DNA of 64,000 nt from UBA2965 sp036526135 (GCA_036526135.1 DATCZA010000068.1:62001-126000); one strand, 5' to 3'; counted from the first letter of the stretch, positions 16,006 through 24,001 are shown. Made by a program: numbers and translations. Notes: generated by a model not told the origin, from the sequence alone.

Positions 16006-17364
16006 ATGCTGAGCTGGAACGACTTCGAAGAAGAACACGCGAACGCGGAGACAGCGATGCAGCAACCGCCCGCCGAGGCTCCGCTCGAGTCGAAGGAAGA
16101 CGCGGCCGCATCCTTCCCGCCCCCAGGCGAGGCTGTCGCGGGCGCGGGCGCTGTCGCGGAGGCAGCTGCGGGCGCAGCTGCGCCTGCCCCGAGGCCCGTC
16201 GAGGAGTTGCCGCCCATCACGGTCAGCGAGCCGGCCGCGCCCTTGTCCGAAGCGCCGAGTAATGATGAGGTGTTGCAGCGCGCGGAAGCCGCCATTGGCG
16301 AGATGGGCCTGGAGGGGCTCGCCGAGGATGGCATTGAGGAGAACTATCAGCGGGTCACCGTGGATCAGAAACGGATGATCAACTGCCGCGCGGATCTCAA
16401 CCAGCTTGTTCCGTTCAAGTACGACTGGGCCTGGCAGAAGTATCTGGACGGCTGCGCGAACCACTGGATGCCGCAGGAAATCAACATGACCGCGGACATC
16501 GCTCTGTGGAAGTCGGAGTCCGGGCTCACCCAGGACGAGCGGCTCGTGGTCAAGCGCAGCCTCGGATTCTTCTCGACCGCCGACTCCCTGGTCGCCAACA
16601 ACCTCGTCCTTGCGCTCTACCGGTTGATCACCAATCCGGAGTGTCGACAGTATCTCCTGCGACAGGCATTCGAAGAGGCCATCCACACCCACGCGTACCA
16701 GTACTGCATCGAATCGCTGGGGATGGACGAAGGCGAGATCTTCAACATGTACCACGAGGTTCCTGCTGTGGCCCGCAAGGCCGGCTGGGCGTTGAAGTAC
16801 ACCCGGGACATCTCGGACCCGACGTTCCAGACGGGCACTCCCCAGGCGGACAAGGCGCTGCTGAAGAATCTGATTGCCTATTACTGCGTGCTGGAGGGGA
16901 TCTTCTTCTACTGCGGGTTCACTCAGATTCTGTCCATGGGACGCCTCAACAAGATGACGGGCACCTCCGAGCAGTTTCAGTACATACTGCGGGACGAATC
17001 CATGCACGTGAACTTCGGCATCGATGTGATCAATCAGATCAAGCTCGAGAACCCGGGGTTGTGGGACGAGGAATTGCAGACTCTCGCCCGGCAGATGATC
17101 CTCGAGGGTACCCAGCTGGAAATCGAGTACGCCAAGGACACCATGCCAAGAGGAATACTCGGCATGAACGCGAACATGATGGCCGAGTACCTCCAGTTCA
17201 TCGCAAACCGGCGTCTGGCGCAGATCGGGCTTGCCGAGCAGTTTGCGGGAGCGAAGAACCCGTTCCCGTGGATGTCCGAGATCATGGATCTCAAGAAGGA
17301 GAAAAACTTCTTCGAGACCCGGGTCACCGAGTACCAGACTGGCGGGGCGCTCAGCTGGGATTGA
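16006..17364 (+). CDS. nrdB: Ribonucleoside-diphosphate reductase class I, beta subunit
   Basis: Small subunit that holds the di-iron centre and tyrosyl radical. The 452-residue protein starts MLSWNDFEEE at an ATG preceded by AAGGAG with 8-base spacing. About 100 residues of low-complexity Ala/Pro/Glu-rich sequence follow before the conserved fold begins (VDQKRMINCRADLNQLVPFKY). The iron and radical site is visible as EEAIHTHAYQYC, with Glu, His and the radical Tyr at the E-x-x-H-x-x-x-Y spacing of E. coli. Later ligands lie in VLEGIFFYCGF and LRDESMHVNFG. The C-terminus TEYQTGGALSWD is the NrdA-docking tail. A perfect 9-bp-stem hairpin follows the gene. Confidence 0.95.
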   Translation: MLSWNDFEEEHANAETAMQQPPAEAPLESKEDAAASFPPPGEAVAGAGAVAEAAAGAAAPAPRPVEELPPITVSEPAAPLSEAPSNDEVLQRAEAAIGEMGLEGLAEDGIEENYQRVTVDQKRMINCRADLNQLVPFKYDWAWQKYLDGCANHWMPQEINMTADIALWKSESGLTQDERLVVKRSLGFFSTADSLVANNLVLALYRLITNPECRQYLLRQAFEEAIHTHAYQYCIESLGMDEGEIFNMYHEVPAVARKAGWALKYTRDISDPTFQTGTPQADKALLKNLIAYYCVLEGIFFYCGFTQILSMGRLNKMTGTSEQFQYILRDESMHVNFGIDVINQIKLENPGLWDEELQTLARQMILEGTQLEIEYAKDTMPRGILGMNANMMAEYLQFIANRRLAQIGLAEQFAGAKNPFPWMSEIMDLKKEKNFFETRVTEYQTGGALSWD

Positions 17365-17370
17365 GGGCAG

Positions 17371-17392
17371 CTGAGGGCGCCGCCGCCCTCAG
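17371..17392. terminator. Perfect hairpin between convergent nrdB and a small exported-protein gene
   Basis: CTGAGGGCG and CGCCCTCAG form a 9-bp perfect stem around a 4-base loop. It lies 6 bases after the nrdB stop and overlaps the stop codon of the convergent gene, so it could end transcription from both sides. There is no T-run on either strand, so a classical intrinsic terminator is not proven; it may only protect 3' ends. Confidence 0.5.
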
Positions 17393-17736
17393 CGAACGTT
17401 GACGCGAAGCGGGATCGTGGGTCCCGGTCTTTCGGTCATCACGACGCTGTAAACCCGCTCGTCCCATCGGTAGTACACGCGGTAACCGTCCTGGACCTCC
17501 ACCTTGCGTCGCTGCGTGTGGCAATCGGCCCGCAGATCCCAGGCCAGCAGAGCGACCAGATCGGCTTGCCCGATCGGCTTGACGGGCGCGCAGTCGCCGC
17601 TGCGTTCTACCACCACCGACGAGGCGGTGAGCGGAATCACTCGAACGACGTCGCCCTCTACCTGCATTTCCCGGGCAGCCGACGAGGCGCTCAGGAACAT
17701 CAGCATCCCAAAGACCAATCCACGCATCCCCGCCAT
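17389..17736 (-). CDS. Small exported protein with YRVxY beta-domain, last gene of envelope operon
   Basis: A 115-residue protein of unknown function. It begins with a clear signal peptide (MRGLVFGMLMFLSASSAA within the first 25 residues). Two cysteines (GDCAPV and RADCHT) could pair in the periplasm. The C-terminal segment GYRVYYRWDERVYSVVM, then PGPTIPLRVNV, is clearly similar to the C-termini of the glycine-zipper proteins at 23176-23808 and 37128-37655, although this protein has no glycine zipper. The start at 17736 has GGGGAGA 6 bases before it and lies 2 bases after the transglycosylase stop. A longer in-frame start at 17760 would overlap that gene. Confidence 0.75.
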   Translation of the reverse strand: MAGMRGLVFGMLMFLSASSAAREMQVEGDVVRVIPLTASSVVVERSGDCAPVKPIGQADLVALLAWDLRADCHTQRRKVEVQDGYRVYYRWDERVYSVVMTERPGPTIPLRVNVR

Positions 17737-17738
17737 CG

Positions 17739-18434
17739 TCAATCTCCCCGTACCGGCCAACCGAGCCGTTCCAGCACGTTCAGATCGGTAAGGCTCAGCC
17801 CACCGGCCGCGATGCGCATCACCACGGCAAACCCGCCTTCCGGCTCGGCGCGCGTCACGAAATCGGCACCTTCAACGCGCTCGTCCAGCGAACGGGCATA
17901 GCGGCGGGCACGATGCGCCGTATCGAAGCGCACCGCGTGCTCAGCGGCTCGCGTCGCAGACGCCTGGCGCGCTCCGGTCTTCCGGACGATGCGCTCGCGA
18001 TGGCCCTGCACCGTCGAGACGTACCTCAGGGCGCCGGCCGGCAGCGTGCTGCTGGAGGCTATCCTGCTCGGGCCGTAGTTGTAGGCCGCAAGCGCCCGGT
18101 CCTCGGCGCCGCCGCTTCGCGCGAGCAGCTCACTCAGATATTTCGCGCCGCGCTCGATGTTCAGACAGGGGTTGTACAGCTCGGAGAGTCGGCCGACACC
18201 GAGATGCCGGGCGGTGCCCGGCCACTGGATCTGCATGATCCCGTGGGCGTTCGCAGCGGATCTGGCATCCGGATCCCAGTTGCTCTCCGTAGCTGCCACG
18301 GCCAGCAGCAGGTCCACAGGCACGTCGTGCAGCCGGGAAGCCGCCTCGAAACAGGAAAGATACGGATATTGCGTGACCGCATGACCGGTACCGCAGAGCA
18401 GCAGAGCGGCCAGCAGGGGCGCGGCGCGGCTCAT
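17739..18434 (-). CDS. Exported SLT-type lytic transglycosylase
   Basis: Predicted periplasmic enzyme cutting the MurNAc-GlcNAc bond of peptidoglycan. The 231-residue protein has a signal peptide (first ~19 residues) and then a compact SLT (goose-lysozyme-like) domain at about 28-140. The catalytic Glu is in AATESNWDPDA, followed by AHGIMQIQWPGTARHLGV and ALAAYNYGPSRI. The last ~60 residues (VRFDTAHRARRYARSL onward) resemble a divergent SPOR-like beta-alpha unit. Its ATG overlaps the stop of the upstream SPOR gene by 4 bases, so the two are translationally coupled. This is the enzymatic component of the operon. Confidence 0.88.
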   Translation of the reverse strand: MSRAAPLLAALLLCGTGHAVTQYPYLSCFEAASRLHDVPVDLLLAVAATESNWDPDARSAANAHGIMQIQWPGTARHLGVGRLSELYNPCLNIERGAKYLSELLARSGGAEDRALAAYNYGPSRIASSSTLPAGALRYVSTVQGHRERIVRKTGARQASATRAAEHAVRFDTAHRARRYARSLDERVEGADFVTRAEPEGGFAVVMRIAAGGLSLTDLNVLERLGWPVRGD

Positions 18435-19045
18435 GGCGCATCCGTCCCGATGAGCGGCCGCACCTGCTCGAGAAGCCGGCGCCGCTCCTCCTCGTCAGCG
18501 TACGCGAAAAACACCTGATAACGACCGGGTCCCCGACGATCTATCCCGAAGGGGTGCTCCGTCTCGCTGCTCAAGCGCCTGGCAAAACCTTCCGCGGACG
18601 TCTGGCTGCGAAACGGCGCCCAGACCTGCTGGATGGTTTCGGAAGCGGACCCTGCAGGCGGGTCCGCAGCGGGCAGCAAGCGCACGGCAGGCGGGAGCGG
18701 TTCCGGGCCTTCGGCCGGCGGGAGCGGTTCCGGGCCAGCAAGCCGCACCATGGGCTCCTGCATGTCGGCGGCCAGCGGCCCCTCGGCAACCTCGGCGGGA
18801 CCCGCGCCCAGACTCTCAGCGTCCACTTCGGCGTCGCCCGCGGCGGGATCGGTCTGCGCGGGCAGGGCGGTCGGCTGGTCCTCGCGGGCAGCCCAGCCCG
18901 GCTCGAACTGGCCGGCCGCGGCGCGCATACCGGTCAGCCAGGCACCCAGGCTCGAGACTCCCGAGTCGGGCCCGTCGACTGCCAAGCGTTGCGCAGCCAC
19001 CACGACCATCGCGCCGCCCAAGATCAGTCCAAGCAAGAATTTCAT
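18431..19045 (-). CDS. Membrane-anchored SPOR-domain protein
   Basis: A 204-residue protein with an N-terminal hydrophobic anchor or signal (residues 1-18), a long Pro/Glu/Ala-rich linker (about 40-125) and a C-terminal SPOR-like domain (about 128-200: VWAPFRSQTSAEGFARRLS, then RYQVFFAYADEEERRRLLEQV). SPOR domains bind peptidoglycan denuded of stem peptides, usually at the division site. The linker contains a 27-base duplication (PEPLPPAEG repeated). It lies 9 bases after the upstream gene and overlaps the transglycosylase by 4 bases, suggesting they act on the same peptidoglycan site. Confidence 0.8.
   Translation of the reverse strand: MKFLLGLILGGAMVVVAAQRLAVDGPDSGVSSLGAWLTGMRAAAGQFEPGWAAREDQPTALPAQTDPAAGDAEVDAESLGAGPAEVAEGPLAADMQEPMVRLAGPEPLPPAEGPEPLPPAVRLLPAADPPAGSASETIQQVWAPFRSQTSAEGFARRLSSETEHPFGIDRRGPGRYQVFFAYADEEERRRLLEQVRPLIGTDAP
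18691..18736. repeat. Two-copy direct repeat in the SPOR-protein linker
   Basis: The 19-mer GCGGGAGCGGTTCCGGGCC occurs at 18691-18709 and again at 18718-18736, a 27-base period that keeps frame and duplicates nine linker residues. Likely slippage in a disordered linker. Confidence 0.8.
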
Positions 19046-19054
19046 GACGCCTCC

Positions 19055-20416
19055 TCAGATCCTCGTTATGCCGCCGGGGCCGCCGCGAAAGTGGGCGGCG
19101 CGCCAATCCACGTCGCCGCCATACTCGGCGAGAACGCGGCCCAACGCCTGGAGCCACTGGCCGGTGCTTTCCGGGACGCCGCCAGGACAGGCTCCGGGTC
19201 CGGCGTTGATCTGCCGGGCGATTCGGTGGGCGACGCTGCGCTTCTCCACCGCAAGAACGTAAACGCCCGCATCCGGGCGGCTGGCCGTCGCCGCCCCGGA
19301 GGGAACCCGGATTCGGTATCGCCGGGGCCCGGGCTCGGCGATACGGAGGCTGCGTCCGCAGACCTGAGATTCCAGACGCTCATCGCGACTGGAGACGACC
19401 AGCAGGTAGGCCGGACGCAGCAGATCGAAAGACACCTCGATGCAGCCGCCGGGTCCGGTCGACGACTGGCAGACGCCCCGGCTGCGCGCGGTTTCGTAGC
19501 TCAATCCGGAAAGCAGCGCAGCCGGCATGCCCAGCGGCGTCACCGGGCCCGGGCGCTCGCTGCGCGGCCTGGATATCACCACGGAAGCGATCTGCTGAGC
19601 GGAGCCCTCCCGGCGCAGGTCACGAAGGGTCGCGACGAGCTCGTCTGTTCCGTTGCCCAGCGGTCTCGCCGTCAGCGCCATCTCCCAGCTCGCCTGGGCG
19701 CGATCAATGGTCAACGCGGCCAGAGGCCGGACGCTGAGCTGCCGGGTGAGTGCCTGAGCGACGCCGGACAGATCGGACTCCACGGGCATGGCCACGTAGA
19801 GCGAGCCGTCGAGCCCGGCAGGAATCGCGCAGCCCAGGCCCGCCAGCATGAGCTCGCCGATGACGCTGCTGTCGCTCAAAGGCAGCGGGCTCTGCATCGA
19901 CCCGGGCGGACCGCCGTTCGCTCGGGTACCGAGCGCCGTCCGCTCCGTTGGGAGCAGGCGGCCCTTCCAGGCGAGGCTGACGCCGCTGACCCAGACGCCT
20001 TCGTCCACGTCGACCATGGCGATGTTGAGGTGATAGATGTCCGGGCCCCGCTGCTGAATCTCTATGCCCAGCAGATAGGGGACCTCCTCAGGCGCAGCAC
20101 AGGGCTGCCGGTCGCGCTCCCAGGCGATTCGCACCCCTCCTTCGCGGATGAGGTGACGGGTCAACCGCTGCTCGACCGCCTGAACGAGCCGGTTGCCGGC
20201 CGGTTCCGCGCGACCGTCCAGCATGGGCACGAAGCGTACGGTCTCTCCCTTGAACTTGGGGTGGCGGGCGAGGGTCTCGGCCAGCTCCGGACCCGCCGTT
20301 TCGTCGAGCCATCTGCCCAGGGATCCGCCGAGCAGCTCGCCGCCAGGCGCCGCGGACGCCAGACCCGGCAGAGTCGCCAGCAGTAGCCACGTCGCCAGGC
20401 ACCTAGCTGCCGACAT
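19055..20416 (-). CDS. Exported protein of unknown function, envelope operon
   Basis: A 453-residue protein with a signal peptide (MSAARCLATWLLLATLPGLASAA). I do not recognise the family with certainty. The N-terminal part (FVPMLDGRAEPAGNRLVQAVEQRLTR) has the look of the LpoB/CsgG-like fold, where a short-lived strand is followed by a helix over the chain start. The C-terminal ~150 residues are beta-rich with paired cysteines (GVCQSS, GGCIEV, SQVCGRS, GACPGG) and a segment PAYLLVVSSRDERLE that recalls DUF4384 domains. The longest frame starts at 20431; the ATG at 20416 gives the cleaner signal peptide. Either way it overlaps the upstream ExbD-like gene. Confidence 0.75.
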   Translation of the reverse strand: MSAARCLATWLLLATLPGLASAAPGGELLGGSLGRWLDETAGPELAETLARHPKFKGETVRFVPMLDGRAEPAGNRLVQAVEQRLTRHLIREGGVRIAWERDRQPCAAPEEVPYLLGIEIQQRGPDIYHLNIAMVDVDEGVWVSGVSLAWKGRLLPTERTALGTRANGGPPGSMQSPLPLSDSSVIGELMLAGLGCAIPAGLDGSLYVAMPVESDLSGVAQALTRQLSVRPLAALTIDRAQASWEMALTARPLGNGTDELVATLRDLRREGSAQQIASVVISRPRSERPGPVTPLGMPAALLSGLSYETARSRGVCQSSTGPGGCIEVSFDLLRPAYLLVVSSRDERLESQVCGRSLRIAEPGPRRYRIRVPSGAATASRPDAGVYVLAVEKRSVAHRIARQINAGPGACPGGVPESTGQWLQALGRVLAEYGGDVDWRAAHFRGGPGGITRI

Positions 20417-21113
20417 GTCGCACCTGCGCATATCGGTCGATGATCAGCTCCCCAATCACGTCCTGGTCGATCCAGCTGCGGATCGACGCTTCCAGCTCGA
20501 CCGGCAGGCGCACGCCCCAGGAAAAGCCGCCCGGGTTCCCGGCTGCCCGGGCGAGGGAAGCGGTCACGCGCGACGGTATGGTGTCTGCCTGGAGCTCGTA
20601 GACGCGGCCTGGGGGCGGGGAGGCGAAGAACTCCAGGTTCCGGCCGAGGCCGAGCGCGGTGCCGCCCGGATCGTCCGGCTGAAAGGCGAATACACGGACG
20701 CGTCCCGTCTCGATGAGGCGCAGGAAATCCCGATCCGAGGCAAAGCGCAACGCGAGCCCATGGGGAGCGGCAGGTTCGCCCGGTACCTTCTCAACGTCCT
20801 CAACGTCCTCAACGTCCTCAACTTCTGCCGGCCTCTCCTGGGGCGTTCCCGTCGCCACCGGCGGCACCGGTTGCGGGCGCGCGGGGCGCACGGCAGCGCG
20901 AGGTTCGACCTCCGGGGCCGCAAGTTCCGACGCCTGCGCCATCCCGACGGGTTGCTGCACCGACGGCGCGGGCCGCGGATCAACCGCCGGCTCGGCGTTT
21001 TTGACAAGGGCGAGCACGGCTATGAGGCAAAAGGCAATGATCGCCATGAACCGCATGACGTCAGTCTGCAGGCCATCGCCGTCGGCGGCGTGATTGACCG
21101 GCTCGAACGTCAT
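20403..21113 (-). CDS. ExbD/TolR-like single-pass membrane protein
   Basis: A 236-residue protein with ExbD topology: about 18 cytoplasmic residues, one transmembrane helix at 19-37, a Pro/Glu-rich periplasmic linker (about 40-118) and a folded periplasmic domain (119-236). The helix is entered by TDVMRFMAIIAFCLIAV with an acidic residue (D18) where ExbD and TolR carry their essential proton-carrying aspartate (IDVML in ExbD). The periplasmic domain is not recognisably an ExbD C-domain. Its ATG overlaps the stop of the ExbB-like gene by 4 bases. A 9-base tandem repeat encodes EDV units in the linker. Assignment rests on topology, D18 and neighbour, so it is an inference. Confidence 0.7.
   Translation of the reverse strand: MTFEPVNHAADGDGLQTDVMRFMAIIAFCLIAVLALVKNAEPAVDPRPAPSVQQPVGMAQASELAAPEVEPRAAVRPARPQPVPPVATGTPQERPAEVEDVEDVEDVEKVPGEPAAPHGLALRFASDRDFLRLIETGRVRVFAFQPDDPGGTALGLGRNLEFFASPPPGRVYELQADTIPSRVTASLARAAGNPGGFSWGVRLPVELEASIRSWIDQDVIGELIIDRYAQVRHVGS
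20791..20820. repeat. 9-base tandem repeat in ExbD-like linker
   Basis: TCAACGTCC is repeated three times head to tail from 20791, with a degenerate fourth copy. It encodes the acidic EDVEDVEDVE stretch of the periplasmic linker. A likely site of length variation. Confidence 0.8.
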
Positions 21114-21718
21114 GCCACCACCGCCGGTTCCTGGGGGTCGAGACGGGCCAGACGGGCCTCGATCCGCTCGCCAAGGCCCACCAGCTCGCGAAGGTCTGCA
21201 CGGCTAACGCCGGAGTAGAAGGTCTGCAGGCGGGCGCCGACCACCATCGTCTTGACCAGACGCATGACGTAGCCTCCGACCCCGCCGACGATGGTCGTCG
21301 TCAACGCCAGCAGAATACCTCCGTCGACGAGCTTGTGAAGGACCGTGCCTGCGGAGCCCGACAGCGCGCCGCCGGGATCACCAAGGGCCGCCTGCAGCGC
21401 GCTGCGCATGCCGACGGCCGTCCATATGACCCCGATACCGACGAACAGGTTGATCCAGACGTCGGAGAGCTGATCGAGCTTGACGACCACCTTCAGGTCC
21501 GGGCCGCCGGCGAGCAGTCGGCTCAGCCGGTGCAGGTTGGCGGCATAGACCGTCAGCACCAGAGCGAAGAGCCAGGCGGAGTGCCCCAGGTTGAGCTGCA
21601 GCCAGTCGCTCACGGGTGCAGCGTCCGCGGCAACAGCCCCGCCCGAGAGGCCCAGGGCCACCAGCGCGAGCCCCGCGCCCGCGCCCGCTCCGCACACGAA
21701 CTCCGCGACGCCTTTCAT
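21110..21718 (-). CDS. ExbB/TolQ/MotA-like proton-channel subunit
   Basis: A 202-residue inner-membrane protein with about four hydrophobic helices (9-29, 45-62, 88-106, 130-150). The last two show the MotA/TolQ/ExbB pattern: LFVGIGVIWTAVGMRSAL (compare GLLGTVWGIM in ExbB) and LVDGGILLALTTTIVGGVGG (compare the APGIAEAL-TT-LG segment), with polar Thr at 100 and 140-142 where the proton path runs. A short cytoplasmic helical tail follows. It starts directly after the lipoprotein stop and overlaps the ExbD-like gene by 4 bases, so the two probably form one ion-driven complex. MotA-like is an alternative; no flagellar genes are present. Confidence 0.78.
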   Translation of the reverse strand: MKGVAEFVCGAGAGAGLALVALGLSGGAVAADAAPVSDWLQLNLGHSAWLFALVLTVYAANLHRLSRLLAGGPDLKVVVKLDQLSDVWINLFVGIGVIWTAVGMRSALQAALGDPGGALSGSAGTVLHKLVDGGILLALTTTIVGGVGGYVMRLVKTMVVGARLQTFYSGVSRADLRELVGLGERIEARLARLDPQEPAVVA

Positions 21719-22255
21719 TCAGCGCCCGTCCGCGCCGCAAGCCCGACAGGTCGCTTCCAGGACGAGATCGGCTTCCTTGAGCAGGGTGTCCGCCCGGTAG
21801 AAGCTCGCCCGGTCCGCGCTGGCCCGCATCAGGCCAAGCTCCTTGTCGTGCAGCTCCGCGCGCATGTCGGACATGACCTGATCGCGCATGGGGCAGGTCT
21901 GCGAGCACGTGTTGTAGTCGCCGCGCAGGGAGACGAACTTGACGTTGAAGTAACGGTTGTAGAGCAACTCCGCCTGGCGCTTGCTGATGACGCCCATGTC
22001 GTTCACGCGCATCAGGTGATCGCTGAAGAGCATGGGATTCCTCGAGTCCGGATTTTCCGCGGCGATCGCCAGCAGGGACTGAAAGTAGCCATCGAAGCGG
22101 TACTCGCATCCGTTCTCCAGCCGATCCTCGGCGAGGCTCATGCTGCGCTCGAGGTCGTCCTGAAATCGCACCGCACAGGCATCCACGGTCTCCGTGCTGG
22201 TGCAGCCAGCGACGAGCGAGATGAAAAAGGCCGGAACAAATATCCTACGAAACAT
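21719..22255 (-). CDS. Cysteine-rich lipoprotein, envelope operon
   Basis: A 178-residue predicted lipoprotein: signal peptide MFRRIFVPAFFISLVAGC with lipobox LVAGC (acylated Cys 18). The mature part is mostly helical with several cysteines (VDACAV, ENGCEY, NTCSQTCP, EATCRACG) that could form disulfides in the periplasm. No recognised domain. Its stop abuts the start of the ExbB-like gene without a gap, and it lies 24 bases after the preceding operon gene. A possible outer-membrane tether for the channel complex, by context only. Confidence 0.78.
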   Translation of the reverse strand: MFRRIFVPAFFISLVAGCTSTETVDACAVRFQDDLERSMSLAEDRLENGCEYRFDGYFQSLLAIAAENPDSRNPMLFSDHLMRVNDMGVISKRQAELLYNRYFNVKFVSLRGDYNTCSQTCPMRDQVMSDMRAELHDKELGLMRASADRASFYRADTLLKEADLVLEATCRACGADGR

Positions 22256-22279
22256 GTCTTTCTCCTGATCGAATCGGCG

Positions 22280-23113
22280 CTACATGGCCAGCGGGCTGAC
22301 GAACTCGGACTCGCCGATGGCGTAGGGGGGCGCCGCAATGGGGCTGTCGGTGGAAGCCTCGCCGAACAGGATGCCCTTCACGCCGTCGACCACTTCGGTC
22401 ATCTCCGGCGTGATCAGCCCGAACGACTGGTTGAGCTGCTCCATCAGCGCCGCGCGTCCGATTTCCTCCTGGGTCGCGGCGATGAGGCGGGAAGCTTCTT
22501 CCATGTCCAGATAGATGTCGGCGGCGACCACCGCCAGCGAGCGGCCACGGCCCTCACGCTGGGTCGCGACCAGGGCGTAGTACTGTGCAAACCTGTCGGA
22601 AAGCCGCACCCCGGAACGGCCGCGAAGCGCCGGCTGCTCGGCGGCGGCGCTGCTTGCAGGCGTGGTCCCCAGCAGGGCGTTCTGCAGCGATGTGGGGGTG
22701 GTTCGATGCCCGAGCTCTTCCCGCAGGCGCTTTTCCAGGCTCGCGCGGGTATTGTTTACGGCCAGTTCCATCTCCGGAAGCCGGTCACCCATGATGGTGA
22801 GCATCTCCAGATAGGTCGCGCCAAGCTGTTTGGCCATGCGCTCGCAGCCCTGGTCGCCGTCGGAGCCCTCGCAGAGGCTTTCCACGTATAGCTGATGCTG
22901 CAGATCGAGCCGGTTGATGACCTCCTGCAGGCTGTTCTCCATTTCTTTGGCAACCTGGCCTGTCTCACGTATGTCCTCGAGCACGGTTGTCGGGAAGAGC
23001 CGAACGACCGGGCCCGAATCCGGGACGGCGGAAGCCGTGGCGGCGGCAAGCAGCAGGAACGGCAGCAGCACGCGGCCGAGCGGGCTGCCGCCCTTTCTTG
23101 GGTTGGTATCCAT
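22280..23113 (-). CDS. Exported helical protein of unknown function, envelope operon
   Basis: A 277-residue protein that starts MDTNPRKGG at 23113 (AGAGGA 7 bases upstream). Longer in-frame starts at 23119 and 23182 are less likely. It has a basic N-region, a hydrophobic signal (GRVLLPFLLLAAATASA), and a mature part that is largely amphipathic helix (EDIRETGQVAKEMENSLQEVINRL; LMEQLNQSFGLITPEMTEVV) with one pair of close cysteines (SLCEG, GCERM). I recognise no family. Coiled-coil-like character suggests a structural periplasmic partner of the channel genes downstream. Confidence 0.75.
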   Translation of the reverse strand: MDTNPRKGGSPLGRVLLPFLLLAAATASAVPDSGPVVRLFPTTVLEDIRETGQVAKEMENSLQEVINRLDLQHQLYVESLCEGSDGDQGCERMAKQLGATYLEMLTIMGDRLPEMELAVNNTRASLEKRLREELGHRTTPTSLQNALLGTTPASSAAAEQPALRGRSGVRLSDRFAQYYALVATQREGRGRSLAVVAADIYLDMEEASRLIAATQEEIGRAALMEQLNQSFGLITPEMTEVVDGVKGILFGEASTDSPIAAPPYAIGESEFVSPLAM

Positions 23114-23175
23114 GGGCATATCCTCTTTGCTTGCGCGCCGCAAAACGGCGCAGGTGTCTGGACGGAAGAGAGCGC

Positions 23176-23808
23176 TCACCAATCTGGCTCCCCGACGGCG
23201 GGAGTGACCTGAACCTGAACGCGCACGCGATCGCCCGGGTCTGAAGCCACCACCTTGGTGAACTCTTCTCCCTGATAGACGTAGCGCACCCGGTAGCCGG
23301 CGACCTCTTCCACCTCGCGGGACGTCATGACCGTCGTGCAGCGCCGCGGCGTGTAGCCGGCATGGCGCGACCGGGACCGGCTGACGCTGCTGGCAACCGA
23401 GGCCCCCGCCAGCGCTCCGGCAACGGTCATCGCCTTCTTGCCGCTGCCGCTGCCGAACTGGCTGCCCAGCAGCCCGCCCACGACGCCGCCGATCACGGCG
23501 GCAACCGGACTGCCGTGATCGTGGTGATCCTGGTAGTGGTCGTGGGCGTCCGGATGGCCAGGTCCGGTGTATCGGTGCGAACGGGTGCCGGAACTAGCCG
23601 CGGCGTACCCCGCAACCCGACAATCCCTTCGGGGCTCGGTGACCGTGCGATATTCCAACAGGGGCTCCACGCCGACGACGTCGGCGTAGGTGTAGTGAGT
23701 GTGGGATCCGGCGGGGGCGGCTTGCGGAAAACCGTCGCTGTGGCCCGCCATGCCGGGTGCCGCGGCAACGCAGAGACTCAAGCCGAGGCCAAGGGCTGGT
23801 GCGCGCAT
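23176..23808 (-). CDS. Glycine-zipper 2TM-type exported protein (17 kDa antigen-like)
   Basis: A 210-residue protein with a signal peptide (first ~21 residues), a His/Asp/Gly-rich stretch (~75-100) and a glycine zipper (AAVIGGVVGGLLGSQFG, then AGALAGASVA) as in Rickettsia 17 kDa surface antigen-like proteins. The C-terminal domain GYRVRYVYQGEEFTKVV, then VRVQVQV, is shared with two other proteins of this window. The start ATG at 23806-23808 has a strong GGAGGAA 4 bases upstream. It is the first gene of the nine-gene minus-strand run, 62 bases before the next, and may have its own role. It is divergent from the SQR gene. Confidence 0.85.
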   Translation of the reverse strand: MRAPALGLGLSLCVAAAPGMAGHSDGFPQAAPAGSHTHYTYADVVGVEPLLEYRTVTEPRRDCRVAGYAAASSGTRSHRYTGPGHPDAHDHYQDHHDHGSPVAAVIGGVVGGLLGSQFGSGSGKKAMTVAGALAGASVASSVSRSRSRHAGYTPRRCTTVMTSREVEEVAGYRVRYVYQGEEFTKVVASDPGDRVRVQVQVTPAVGEPDW

Positions 23809-24001
23809 GTTTCCTCCGGAACTCCCAAATCTGTCGAGACTCGAATGTTATGGGAGCTCAGCTAAACAGAAGCTGAACGGGGCGGCCCGACCGGGGCGGG
23901 TTTGCCCTACCGGGCGCACCCGCTTCTCCAGCCCCCCGGAGCGGCGTATGCTCATCCAGACTCCAGCGGCACCGCTCGCAGGACCCGGCCGGAGAGCCAA
24001 C

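Noticed and set aside
20403..21718. Similarity of the channel pair to the Zorya defence system (ZorA/ZorB)
   Set aside because: ZorA carries a long cytoplasmic tail and is accompanied by ZorC/D/E effectors; here the channel protein is short and the neighbours are peptidoglycan and envelope proteins.
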